A stretch of DNA of 64,000 nucleotides from Corythucha ciliata (taxonomy: Eukaryota > Arthropoda > Insecta > Hemiptera > Tingidae). Location of the stretch: NCBI GenBank assembly GCA_038030265.1, contig CM075939.1:6739253-6803252 (forward strand), written 5' to 3'. The notes beneath the pieces were generated by a model that saw only the letters and a program-made list of their open reading frames with translations, did no database searches and had not been told where the DNA came from. Each line of letters starts with the position of its first letter. The first letter of the stretch is position 1. The position numbers and the translations under genes are program-made. Shown here piece by piece: positions 28,835 to 39,230 of the stretch.

Positions 28835-31681
28835 TCACAAGTTCGATATCACAAGCTTACCATCTTTATAACCCAAAATTTGGCTTAGGAACTCCTCGAA
28901 AGTATAAAAACTGTTTTCCACAAAAAAAATCTTCAACTTTGATCGGAAATTTTCAAAATCCAGACTCACAAATTCAAGCGGAAGGGAATTGTAAAATTTA
29001 ATGCCCCACCAATCAGCCCTACCCTGCGACTTGGCAAGCCTACAAAAGGGTGTGATTAATCTGCCACAATTCCGAGTAGGATAACTTTGAATGGCCAAAT
29101 CTTTTCTGGACTTGTGTACATGAAGAAGGGAAATATACATATAAACCGATGGTAAAGTCATGATCTTCAGGTTACGAAAATCAATTTTACAGTCATCCCT
29201 ATATTTTTTATTGCATATAATTCTAATGGCTTTGCGTTGGAGGGAAAAAATAGACTTAGCTCGCGAACTGTGTCCCCATGCAAGCAACCCATATGTGAGT
29301 GGCGAGTGAAACAATGCGAAATACGTGCCTAAAAGCACCGAATTAGAAACAGAATGTTTCATACGCCTAAGAAGAAAAATTACTTTCGACAGGTTCCCAG
29401 ACAAAAATGAACCATGCCGATCCCAAACGAGGCGGTCGTCGATATGCAAGCCCAAGAATTTAACGGAGCGTCTCTCGTCACCGATGGTGGATCTGAAGTC
29501 CATAAACTCGGTCTTTTCCCTATTTAGAGCAAGTAGGTTGGCTGAAAACCAGTCCTCAGCTCTATCCAACGCGGCCTCAGCTTTCTCATCCACTGACGTT
29601 AACGAGTCATTCTTCACCAAGAGGGTGGTGTCATCAGCAAATAAAACGCAGTGAGTGGATGGACTTAAAGCGGCTGGAAAATCATTGATGAAAATCAGAA
29701 ACAGCACTGGCCCCAGAATAGACCCTTGAGGCACACCATGCTGGACAAGGGACAAATCAGACACATCAGAACCAATTTTTACAGCTTGCTTTCGGTTCGA
29801 AAGAAATGATGCAACAAGGTTAACAGCATCGGGTGAAAAGTTGTACCACTTTAATTTAGCTACAAGCACCTTATGTGACACGCTGTCAAAAGCTTTCTTG
29901 AGGTCAATGAAAATCCCCTTCACGTGCTCCTTCTGTTCGAAACCAGCCAGAACCTCATCAACAAGATCAACAATCGCCGCCGTCGTGCTTTTACCAGATC
30001 TAAAGCCGTACTGATGAGAGGATAAGAGACCCATATCTTCCAAGAAATCTACAATATTACTTTTCATTAATTTCTCCAAGATCTTGGAGAAAACTGGTAA
30101 AATACTTATAGGTCTGTAATTATTTGGGTCCAAACGATCGCCTCTCTTATATATAACTGAGACCAAAGACGTTTTAAGACACGTCGGAAAAAGACTAGCA
30201 GAAATACAACAATTCAACAAGTACGTGAGTTCGGGAAGAATCTCATCGATAATGCCCGTTAGTATGGGAACGCTCAGGCCAAACCAATCAGGAGCTTTGC
30301 TGTTATTCAGTGACAAAACACATTGCTTCACCGCAAGCTCACTCACATGCTTAAAATCGAATGTCTTAAGAGGTTTATTACTTCGTTTGAAGTCAGCAAA
30401 ATTACTAGTGCCAGGCTTGATATTATTCAAAACATCCTGCTCGACAACTTTAGAAAAGTGAACATTGAATTCTGCGGCAGTTAGAGGCGGGTCTGGGTGA
30501 CTCCTAGCTTTGTTCCTAAGATCATTTACGAGATCCCAGGAGGCTTTCTGCCTATTGGAAGCGTTGTTTATTTTATTATCATTGTAGGCAATTTTAGCCG
30601 CTTGAACATCCTTTTTATATTCTTTTCTTAAATTCCGTTTTAGACTCTTGAATGAATTATCGGCACAGCAATGGGACAGATTGCACACAATTTCGAGTTT
30701 TTTTCTCATTTCACACAATTCATTTGTATACCAACGGTTATCAGCCTTGTTAGACTTTCTCACCTTTACATTCTTTAAGGGAAAACAATCTTCAAAACAA
30801 GAGGAGACCATGTTTACAAATAAAGCCCATCTTTCGTCCAGATCTAGGTCAGTGTTATAAACAAACCCCCAGTCTATTAAAGATAAACAACAACAAAGTG
30901 ACTGTAAGCTCTCCAGGGTTAAAGGGCGAACTAATTTACTCTCACTCTTCAGCGATGGACTTGTGTTAATATAATCACGATCAATATTAATAATTTGAGC
31001 TCTATGGTCAGAAAAACCAGGATCAACGTTCAAAACATGACACCTATCGTTCGGAAAATTTGCGAAAACAGCATCAAGCAAGTTAGCCCCGCGAGTAGAA
31101 CTCTCATTTTGTAATGAAAACCCGTACATTCTAAGAATACCCAACAAATCTTTCGCCCGTTTATCAGTTACCTTATTGAAGTGAACGTTGAAGTCACCGG
31201 TTATTAGAGTATCGCTACTTAACACCTTTTGTAGCATTCTTTCAAAGCTATCCATAAATATATTAAATTCCCCATGAGGGGGCCTGTAAACAGTAACAAT
31301 ATTGGTCTTATGATGCACTAATCGTGTGGCTGACATCTCGCAGTGGTTCTCAACGGAATACATGTTGGCTTCAATGATGGGCAGAGCATCGACATTTTCC
31401 CGTACAAGAACCGCAGACCCACCATGCTCAGAATGAACCCGTGAGAAAGCAGATGACAAGAAGAACCCTGGCAGCCGGAAGACATCGTAGAAACCCTCCT
31501 TCATCCACGTTTCACTTATTAGAACGACGTCTGCAGTTATTTTGTTTTCGATGAAGAAACCATCAAGGAGATCAGCCTTACTCCTCAAAGAACAAATATT
31601 GTAGTGAAAACAAGTAAAATAAGGTGTCACTTCTTCACTGTGTGAATGCGTAAAAAGACGTTCATTCAATTCGTTAGGCAT
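28835..31681 (-). CDS. LINE ORF2: endonuclease and reverse transcriptase
   Basis: 948 residues, no internal stop. It cuts target DNA and copies the element RNA at the nick. The N-terminal AP-like endonuclease shows NICSLRSK, ISETWM, YRPPH, GDFNVHF and SDHRA (within about residues 28-240). RT follows with YRPISILPVFSKILEK, GFRSGKST, DLKKAFDSVSH, HGVPQGSILGP and the FADDTTLLV active site. There is no RNase H domain; a thumb and C-terminal region complete the protein. The ATG at 31681 (AGATGCC) follows ORF1 by 44 bp. All key residues that I can check are present, so this may be a competent copy. Confidence 0.92.
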   Translation of the reverse strand: MPNELNERLFTHSHSEEVTPYFTCFHYNICSLRSKADLLDGFFIENKITADVVLISETWMKEGFYDVFRLPGFFLSSAFSRVHSEHGGSAVLVRENVDALPIIEANMYSVENHCEMSATRLVHHKTNIVTVYRPPHGEFNIFMDSFERMLQKVLSSDTLITGDFNVHFNKVTDKRAKDLLGILRMYGFSLQNESSTRGANLLDAVFANFPNDRCHVLNVDPGFSDHRAQIINIDRDYINTSPSLKSESKLVRPLTLESLQSLCCCLSLIDWGFVYNTDLDLDERWALFVNMVSSCFEDCFPLKNVKVRKSNKADNRWYTNELCEMRKKLEIVCNLSHCCADNSFKSLKRNLRKEYKKDVQAAKIAYNDNKINNASNRQKASWDLVNDLRNKARSHPDPPLTAAEFNVHFSKVVEQDVLNNIKPGTSNFADFKRSNKPLKTFDFKHVSELAVKQCVLSLNNSKAPDWFGLSVPILTGIIDEILPELTYLLNCCISASLFPTCLKTSLVSVIYKRGDRLDPNNYRPISILPVFSKILEKLMKSNIVDFLEDMGLLSSHQYGFRSGKSTTAAIVDLVDEVLAGFEQKEHVKGIFIDLKKAFDSVSHKVLVAKLKWYNFSPDAVNLVASFLSNRKQAVKIGSDVSDLSLVQHGVPQGSILGPVLFLIFINDFPAALSPSTHCVLFADDTTLLVKNDSLTSVDEKAEAALDRAEDWFSANLLALNREKTEFMDFRSTIGDERRSVKFLGLHIDDRLVWDRHGSFLSGNLSKVIFLLRRMKHSVSNSVLLGTYFALFHSPLTYGLLAWGHSSRAKSIFSLQRKAIRIICNKKYRDDCKIDFRNLKIMTLPSVYMYISLLHVHKSRKDLAIQSYPTRNCGRLITPFCRLAKSQGRADWWGIKFYNSLPLEFVSLDFENFRSKLKIFFVENSFYTFEEFLSQILGYKDGKLVISNL

Positions 31682-31725
31682 CTGTCGATCAACGAGACAA
31701 TCGTCGTGAATAAAAAGCGAGTCTT

Positions 31726-32853
31726 TTATCCTAAAAAATGACTTCCTTGTGAATATTCACCGATTATACGATCAGAGTTCAGTGACCCATAAAAAAATTT
31801 AACAAAACAGCCCGCGGGCCAGGCCTGGTCGATAACGAGTTTGTTTATGTCCTCTTCAAAAACTTCAATATAAAAAGAGGAGTATGAACTGTGATTGGTT
31901 TTCAGCTGGCAACATCTAAAGTTCGTTACGGCCAGAGAGTTCAAATGAACTCCAAGCTCTACACAATTGGAATTCGGGTCAAGACGCGACACAAAAACTC
32001 GTTTCAATTTTTTTGTTTTCTTGTTCAAATCAAGCGGCACCGCTCTAATCGCTGTTCCATCCCCAGTCCCAAGAACCACGCGGCCGGGCCTACGTGATTT
32101 TTCTTTACGTCCTGGGGGCGGCAGGAGGGGGACCGAAACAGGCAGGTCCTCAGCCACTATAGCGGTAGGATCCTCGACTGGGACACCAACCGCAGCGTTC
32201 CGTCTTTTCCGGATAGGCCTGGAAGGGCCCTCCATTACCTTTAAATCCGAATCCTGTTGCTCGTCACCGTCACCAGATGGCAGAAGATTCATGTCCACCG
32301 CACCCAATGAAGTCGAAGACTCAATTTTGCGAGAAGTTTCATAGACACTTCCACGAGCAGAGTCCGGTCTTTTAGCGAGGATGTGGTCAACAGCTGGCTG
32401 CCCGACAGGCTTATCCCCACAGTCGGCTACCGAAGTGTTCGGTGCTCTCTCACGACTAATACATTCACACAGAGTCATCATTTGCTGTTTTAACTTTCGG
32501 TTGTCATCAAATAAGACATCACACTTCTTCGACAGCTCAAGGCAAGTTTTGCTCACTGTCTCAAGCTCAGTCACTACAATGCTGAGGAGTGAAGAAGACA
32601 CAGCTGCATCATTATTCGTGTCACACGCAGACTTACCGTTGCCATAATCTTGTAACGCCTTATCACAAGCCGTGCAGAACCACTTGAGTTTTACTCGAAT
32701 TTCGCGTATATCGTCAAGGTTTTTTATAGAAAGTCCAGCGCAACCACTGTGGAACAGCCCCGAACAACTTCCGTCACATTTAATAGCCCGGTCCGTACTT
32801 AAAAAAGGAGACAAACAACGAGCGCACAACGGGTTACTTTTCGTCGCCGCCAT
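31726..32853 (-). CDS. LINE ORF1: PHD-finger nucleic-acid-binding protein
   Basis: 375 residues from the ATG at 32853 (AAGATGGCG, a strong context); the frame is open to 32886 but starts there with TTG. The N terminus has a PHD-like zinc finger (CARC, CDGSC, FHSGC, FCTAC; roughly residues 9-65). A helical, Leu/Lys-rich segment follows (about 85-140), then a low-complexity, charged middle. The C-terminal domain has VFVSRLDPNSN, SSFYIEV and a WPAGCFVKFF end, typical of CR1-type ORF1 proteins. It would bind and package the LINE RNA. Intact, and just upstream of ORF2. Confidence 0.85.
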   Translation of the reverse strand: MAATKSNPLCARCLSPFLSTDRAIKCDGSCSGLFHSGCAGLSIKNLDDIREIRVKLKWFCTACDKALQDYGNGKSACDTNNDAAVSSSLLSIVVTELETVSKTCLELSKKCDVLFDDNRKLKQQMMTLCECISRERAPNTSVADCGDKPVGQPAVDHILAKRPDSARGSVYETSRKIESSTSLGAVDMNLLPSGDGDEQQDSDLKVMEGPSRPIRKRRNAAVGVPVEDPTAIVAEDLPVSVPLLPPPGRKEKSRRPGRVVLGTGDGTAIRAVPLDLNKKTKKLKRVFVSRLDPNSNCVELGVHLNSLAVTNFRCCQLKTNHSSYSSFYIEVFEEDINKLVIDQAWPAGCFVKFFYGSLNSDRIIGEYSQGSHFLG

Positions 32854-33000
32854 CTTTTTCGCGATAGTATACCTCGCCCCCTCCAAACAGCCTTCTTCAA
32901 GTACATGGCATGTTTTTTCACGCCTTATTTCTGCTGCACGGATTTCAAGTACTCATTCCAATCAACAGAAAATTGTACACAAAACGCAGTAGTATCAATT

Positions 33001-33628
33001 TTCCAAATGTTGCCCCCAAAATAACTTCAAACCCGTCGTGAACTTTTACCTTGAAAATTTACGCTCTACCTTCGACTCACTAATGATGGACATCTATCTA
33101 CAGTTCCTCTGGCTGTGCTGGGTTTTACACCGGGGCATGAAACAAGACGGAATTTGAAGTTGAAATTAATTGTTTTATAAAGAAAATGAATGGAAAAGAA
33201 TCGAAATAATAAAAATATATTCTATCAGTGAAAATGTCCAAAATCCAGCTGTAATTTTATTTGCTTCACATGTAGTTTGTGAAGCAAAATACTTTATTAA
33301 AAAAAAAAAGTTGAGACCAAATGTTGAAAGAGCGCTCTGGCGGGATCAAAATTTCAAATTTCATAAATGACCACCGTTACCATAGCGATCGTGATGAGTG
33401 GAAGAACTTGGGCTCTATACAACTTTGGTTTTCCATATGACTTTGGTTTTGTTTTAATGAAAAGATCTGATAGAAAGCACGGAGCACTCTTTATTCTTCT
33501 TGATAACAACAACTAAAAAACCAATAAATAAAAACATATGATGGCTTCATCGTGTGTCAGTATGTATTTGTAGGTAATTCACAACGATTTATAAACCTGG
33601 ATTGCTCACAGCGGACTGGAGGGGCGTG
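33001..33628. other. LINE flank; shared repeat
   Basis: Holds the segment 33313-33412 shared with 28298-28400 in complement. Otherwise AT-rich with no gene. Confidence 0.4.
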
Positions 33629-34305
33629 CACTGGGAAAAAAGAACGGTTGAAATTTAAACGTTAAATAACGGTTGTGATTAGCCAAACGTTATTGTTGGT
33701 TACTTTTTACCGTACACAAATATTACCGTATTTTCGGTAGACTGTGCTTCACCGTTAAAATTATTCAGAAAAAAATTTCTACCGTTAATTTTTTTACCGA
33801 TATATTTTTAACGGTAAGCATTTGTCAACCGTAATTTTTTACCGTTCAAACGCTTAGCGGAATACGGTTGGCATACATTTAATTTTACCGCTCATATCGG
33901 TAAACTTACGGTTTAACTTACCGTCATAGACGGTAATTTTGAATGTAATTGTACGGTCAAATCTAACTATCACTGACGTTAAAAATGATTCTTAATGCAC
34001 TGTATTCGTTAAAATTTACCGAAAGAAATTACTTCAATTTCACCGTCACTACGGTTGATCTTAGCGATTTCAAACCTGTAAATTATATCTTTTTTGGCTA
34101 ATTCACGGTCAGTCTAACCGTGAATACATCGTTAAATCAACGGTGAAATCCTTGTCATTGACGGTAATCTTGAATGTAATGACGCCGTAAAGATGTACCG
34201 AACATTGACATTAAAAATTATGTTTAATGAATTGGATTCTTTAAAATTCAACGAACATAAATTTAGCACAGTAATTTACAGTTTCAAACTGTAAATTAAC
34301 AGTAA

Positions 34306-34332
34306 AGAAGAAGAAGAAAAAGAAGAAAAAAG
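34306..34332 (+). repeat. GAA-rich microsatellite
   Basis: GAAGAAGAAGAAAAAG-type run in the interior of the CACTGGG element. Confidence 0.7.
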
Positions 34333-35047
34333 ACATATTCAGATCAAAAATGTAATAAGGCATAATATTATTTCGTAACATACAGGTAGGTATAACAGTA
34401 CTTCTCGATAAGTTATTTCAAATTAGGCCTATAAATACATAAAGTAAAAAAAATACAACAGATTCAAAAACAAACTACATCAGTCATTCAAATCACACTA
34501 ATTGTGCAGGAATGCGTAATATCCAACATTTTAGGTGGTTTTAAGAATGAAATAAACCCATATATTTAGTTGTAAGTAAAATATCTCAAGCAGTCAAGCA
34601 ACTGAGTTTCGTGAAGTGATTAAATAATCACCGGTGTGGTCAAATGCCGCAGTTAAAGTGTTTGACTTGGAATACTGCAAGTTATTTTGTTCAAAGTACT
34701 TGGATTCATGAGCAATTTTCACTCTGTAAGCGTAAAAATGGTTACTGAATGCTACAGTTTCATACAGAGTTCCCAGACCTATAACCTTTGATTGATGGTT
34801 TAAAGTCACTTCGGGGACGCGAAAACACGATACTTTCTAGAAAAAATGCTCAGCGAGCTACGTCATTGAGGCAACTCACCTTTTATTTTCGCGATTTCAA
34901 CGCCTCGAAGTCCCCACGAAGAAATGAGCTCTTCGACGTCACCAAATTGCCGAATCTGTCACTAACGTATAAAAAGAAAACTCAAATTAAAAACCTACCG
35001 AAAAAAATAAAACGCATAAAAGAAAGTCAAAAATTTAAAAGAAAGTA

Positions 35048-35876
35048 TTGGCGATTGTAGCTAAGAGATACGATGTCTGGCGACGTTTCAGAGAAACATT
35101 GAGTCCGGTACTCCATGTGATTTGTTGTTGTCGTTTGACAACAAACTACAACAAAGGTTTTATACAATGAGGAAGTTCATGTATCAAAAATGTTGATCAG
35201 TGACACTTTTTTACTGTGAACTACGGCTAAATAATCCGATGGTGACGAGGAGGCCTCGATATTGTACCATTGGCATCACCGAATCAAGAAAACAAGACGG
35301 TTATGCGGGTGCGCAGTACTCCCGTACAGAAACTTTCACTGTCGGCTATATGTTGGAGCAGGAAAACTCGAAAACACCGATTCAAAAACGTTTTCGACCA
35401 TTTTGCTGAACCTGTGCCGTTCTCTGAGCACTAAAACGAAACGGTGAACTGGCGAGTACCAATGAAGAAATGATAGGGCGCTCGTGGGATGTCTCTCAAG
35501 GGTGAATTCAGAGAAAACTGTGTGCTGTGGTTTCTCTTCCCATCGTATCCGAGACACAACATTGTCATTTCACTGTTTCGCAAAAATTGAGGGTTCAACG
35601 GTGTCAGCAATCAATTAGCCCAGTGTTGGGAGAAAGTGGACCGCCGAAAGGCTTGGGGGCTTGCTTGACGTTCGAGTATAAGTGTATCAGAGACCATGTT
35701 CTTCTGTTCTCGTCACTTTAGGCAAACTGACTACTTTTTTCCCATTATGTTACGGACGTTGACCACGAAAAACACTTTTAAAAAACACAAGACTTGTTAT
35801 CATTAAACATATGTAGGGAGTACCGGTTTCATTATCACACGACACTAACGCCGCTAGTGATAGCTACAATCGCCAA
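35048..35876. mobile_element. Nested 829-bp TIR element with TA duplication
   Basis: TTGGCGATTGTAGCTA at the left end and its exact complement at the right end, with weaker pairing continuing to GGTACTCC/GGAGTACC about 55-70 bp in. TA flanks both sides (35046-35047, 35877-35878), as for Tc1/mariner-like or related elements. Internal ORFs of 60-73 codons are unrecognised. It lies inside the CACTGGG element and so is younger. Confidence 0.7.
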
Positions 35877-36423
35877 TATAAAAAATAATAAAAAAATGCG
35901 GCTGACTATTTGAACTCAGAATAGGCACAACCCGTAAGCAAAACACCACTCTGATCACGTCCATAAGAGCTTAACCTCAACTAAAAGCAACAAGTAAGCC
36001 AGTTCAATTCAGAAAGGAAGTGTAGTGGGGGTTAGACGGTAAGTCATACCGTTCTTAATACGGTAACTTTGTGATTTTACTGTAAATAGTGGGGAGACTT
36101 ACCGTATGCGTAACGGTAACAGATTAGGTTTTAACCGTTATAGGTCGGTGAAAGAGTTTTCTCCTGTCGTCATCAAATTTACATGCCCATCCCTTTCTAG
36201 TGTTCCACTCACAAGTTCGGTAAAGCATGGATGTACGTTAAAAATAAAAGAAAAATTACATTAAAAGCAACCAGTCTTTAACGGTAAACCCCGAACCCGA
36301 AATCAATATAATATTTAAATCCAATTAGTTTATTAATAACCAATCCATTTTAAATTATTGAAGCACACCGTTGGTGCTCCGGATACTTCAAAACTGTAAT
36401 CTGTTCCGTCTCCAAAAATTGTA

Positions 36424-36457
36424 TCACTTACCTCATATAATCACTTACCTCATATAA
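36424..36457 (+). repeat. 17-bp perfect tandem duplication
   Basis: TCACTTACCTCATATAA occurs twice head to tail. Slippage or a small duplication. Confidence 0.85.
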
Positions 36458-37079
36458 TAATAGAAATGATACCTACATCCTTCGGAGACAACGAATTTGA
36501 AATCACTTGAATGAATATGACTCCACTGAACTACAACGTTTTGAGACATATACTGGTCTAATACGAGCAACTCTAATAACCAAGCCAACATTATTAGTTC
36601 CTGGATCCGTTCGCAGATCACTTAGTCCAATTATAGCTTATGTGTTTCTATTGGCGGAATGTTTCGATGGAATTTGGATGTTACATTACTCAATGGCATT
36701 GTATTATTGGGGCATTTTCACTAACTTGTTGAGATAAATAATCTCATCTAATTCAATTTTTACCGCTATCCAACCAAAAGTATTCAATTTGTGACGTTAA
36801 GCATATTACTTTACCGAATTTTTATTTTTAACGTGTTCATTTGTACCGAGCGGTCTCGGTAAATAGAATTTTACAGTCATTTCACCCACAAAGCACGTTA
36901 AAATGCCTAGTTATTAAGTAAAATAGCGTTTGTTTTTACAGGAACCCTGTTTTACCGTAATACGGTTTTCGCTAACGTCAACAATGTCGGTAGATACTAA
37001 CGCAATGACTTTAAAATTCACCGCAAAGCATTTTTTACCGCAGCAAAATACCGTACTTTTTTCCCAGTGTGGAGGGGGC

Positions 37080-37235
37080 AGGTCGTCCCCTGATAAACAA
37101 TTACCCTATCCCTCTCCTTGTGTAGTTATGGCAACACAACTCTCTTCCCGTATTTACTTTGAAACTCCACCCCTCTCATCCACTTTAAGCTCCACTTGGA
37201 GCTTATTTGATGGCGGCCTATATCAGCAGTGATGA
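37080..37235 (+). repeat. Dispersed repeat E, copy 2
   Basis: Inverted relative to copy 1 at 4786-4935. It directly follows the right end of the CACTGGG element. Confidence 0.7.
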
Positions 37236-37477
37236 GCAATCCAGTTCTTTTATACATCGTTGGTAATTCATGTACTAAACATTTGGATAGAGATTTTATA
37301 CATGAAAAAAAAAATTTCGCTCCGGCAGCTGGCGGTCGGAAAGAGTGCATTTCATTTTGTATACGGATACCCTAAGCCGTCCCAGAAGTAGTAATGTTGA
37401 GACCATGATTTGTTTCGTTTATGTTTGCATGACCCTCCCTCGTACTGTTTGCTGCCGGGTTTGTTTAAGCTGAACTT

Positions 37478-38001
37478 AATGGGAATCAAAGGCTATTTCA
37501 AAATGGAATCATTACACCGAATATAATGCTTCTGGAATCAACTGGTAATTTGTAGTGATTTTTTTACCATTTCAACCCCTATTTTCCCCCCTCCACCTTG
37601 ACCGATTTGGCCCAAATGCAATACCGACCGGTGTCTTATGACTACTGATTTTTTTAGATAAAGCGTGTTCCGCTAAATTAATTTCTACGAGAGTTATCGT
37701 GCTAACAAGACCACACACTTACTTCCACCCCGGGAGCACCACCCCCTCCCCCTTGACTTTTTCAAAAAATTAAAATGGGAATCAAAGGCTAGTCTAACAT
37801 GGAGTATACGTACCGAATATGATGCTTCTAGAATCAACTGGTGATTTTTAGTGATTTTTTGACGACTTCAAGCCTGATTTTCCCCCCCTCCACCTTGACC
37901 GATTTGGCCCAAATGCAATACCGACCGGTGTCTTATGACTACTGATTTTTGTGCCGCGCGTTCCGCTAAATTAACTTCTACGAGAGTTATCGTGCTAACA
38001 A
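37478..38001 (+). repeat. ~220-bp direct duplication, ~300-bp period
   Basis: Copies at 37478-37708 and 37781-38001 share AATGGGAATCAAAGGCTA, CCTCCACCTTGACCGATTTG, GCAATACCGACCGGTGTC and GAGAGTTATCGTGCTAACAA. They are separated by about 70 bp of C-rich sequence. Moderate divergence. No coding content. Confidence 0.8.
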
Positions 38002-38131
38002 GGAAACGGCCATAAAGATATATACTATATGAATTCCGGAGACCACTGAATTCGTGTTCTAGAGGTTCTGAAACATGAAAAAAACATGACATGACCAATG
38101 TTTGCCACCATCACGACGACGACGAGACCAA

Positions 38132-38159
38132 TAGTGCATTTTCAGAATGAAATGCACTA
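38132..38159. repeat. Short palindrome TAGTGCATTT...AAATGCACTA
   Basis: Arms of 10 bp around an 8-bp loop. The same arms recur at 40939-40968. Confidence 0.7.
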
Positions 38160-38475
38160 AAATATTTGGTATTGAGGACATTGTCGAAGAATTTGAAATT
38201 CTTCGATTTTTTGCTTATGGCGGGGCGGGGGGTGCTTTGAGCTTGTGGCTTAGCAAATGTGACTTTTTTTTTTTTATCAAACATTGCCTTCCTCCCTTGA
38301 CGAAGGTCAGGTTGAGTTAATCAAGCCCGTTCTTAATTTACATAGTTATTTTCGTGCGTGATCCAACCTGCCTATGAAGTGATGCTTACCATAATTTTTG
38401 AATAAAAAGTCCGTGCTCCTGAGCACCTGTTGATTGCCCAACTTTTTGGGATAGTTAGAAAGGTAAAAAATCACG

Positions 38476-38871
38476 TCAATAAGGCGTCTTTTCACTACCA
38501 TCTGCCGTCCCCCCTCCCATCACGCCAACGTTAGTGGCAAGTTCTTGGGGGGAAAGCTTCCCAGAAATTAATTCTTCCTCTTTCGATCTCCCCTCCACAG
38601 GTGTGCTTGGAACACTCAACACTTCACTCTCTCTCGTCTGGTAGACGATCTCAATTCTCAATCGGCGGTTCTTCATCGTGCAGGTATTAGTAGGTAGCCC
38701 CACGAAGAAAAGGAAGCACAAAAGAGGGGAGCCAACAATAACAACAGCAAGAAAACGAAGAATTTCTCCCCCCTCCCCGCATCCTCCACTCTTCAGTCTA
38801 CCCTTGTCATATACTTTGTTCCTCCTCGACCGGAAAAACCACCCCTTGCTCTGCACCACAGTGTTTCTCAC
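38476..38871 (-). CDS. Unrecognised ORF in a GC-rich patch
   Basis: 131 codons from ATG to stop. It has a hydrophobic stretch (FLAVVIVGSPLLCFLFFVGL, about residues 39-58) flanked by basic residues, followed by a mixed polar stretch (MKNRRLRIEIVYQTRE). That layout could be a signal-anchor exon of a host membrane protein. The next GT-like donor would be near 38505. It lies in one of the few GC-richer parts of the window. I do not recognise a family; it may equally be a chance ORF. Confidence 0.2.
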   Translation of the reverse strand: MRNTVVQSKGWFFRSRRNKVYDKGRLKSGGCGEGGEILRFLAVVIVGSPLLCFLFFVGLPTNTCTMKNRRLRIEIVYQTRESEVLSVPSTPVEGRSKEEELISGKLSPQELATNVGVMGGGTADGSEKTPY

Positions 38872-38879
38872 AAACTTCG

Positions 38880-39230
38880 TCGCAAGTCCTCAGGTTCCCA
38901 CCACCACCGACCGACCGACCGTGTGCCGCCCCTCGCCCACCCGCCTCATTCAAAATTCTCCAGCCCCCGGCGACTTATAGGGTCAAGCAAAAAAAAAAAA
39001 AAAGGTGGAGAGGGGCTCCTTATTTTTTTTTTCTCCAGTCAATCCGTGCGCTCCCGCGTTTTAGAGCCCCCCCGCGGTACCGGGTTTCAGTTTACATTCA
39101 GTTTCAGTTGCGTGTGCGTGCTCGCGAGTGTTACTGCCTGAGAGCCTAGGCTACCCGCTGCTTTTTTTTTCCTGCCTTATCGACGCTGTAAAAGGGATTA
39201 CACCTGTTGTTTCGTGGTAAATGTGAGTAC
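38880..39230 (+). promoter_or_regulatory. Possible promoter and first non-coding exon
   Basis: A GC-richer stretch with CpGs ends in several TTCAGTT words (39086-39109) that match the arthropod initiator. It is followed about 110 bp downstream by a GTAAAT/GTGAGT-like donor (39216-39226). No TATA box at the right distance and no clear downstream promoter element were seen. Weak evidence. Confidence 0.2.

Larger units (their letters stand above)
28690..33000 (-). mobile_element. CR1-group LINE, near full length
   Basis: A minus-strand non-LTR retrotransposon with two open frames in the usual order: a PHD-type zinc-finger ORF1 and an endonuclease-RT ORF2, 44 bp apart. The 3' end runs through AATAAA into a (CT)n tract (28690-28712 as GA on the plus strand), consistent with a microsatellite-like tail. 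The 5' boundary is not sharp; I place it near 33000. Clade assignment (CR1/Daphne/L2 group) is by ORF1 type and RT motifs only. Confidence 0.85.
33629..37069. mobile_element. Element with CACTGGGAAAAAA termini and ACGGTAA subterminal repeats
   Basis: The left end CACTGGGAAAAAAG (33629-33642) and the right end in complement (37056-37069) match exactly over 14 bp. Each end is followed by 0.6-1 kb packed with ACGGTAA/TTACCGT-type words (33640-34260 and 36030-37055), as expected of subterminal transposase-binding repeats. CACT-type ends and subterminal repeats resemble the CACTA/EnSpm group, but no transposase ORF is present and only TG dinucleotides flank both ends. It is a non-autonomous element of uncertain superfamily, 3,441 bp including a nested insertion. 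Confidence 0.65.
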
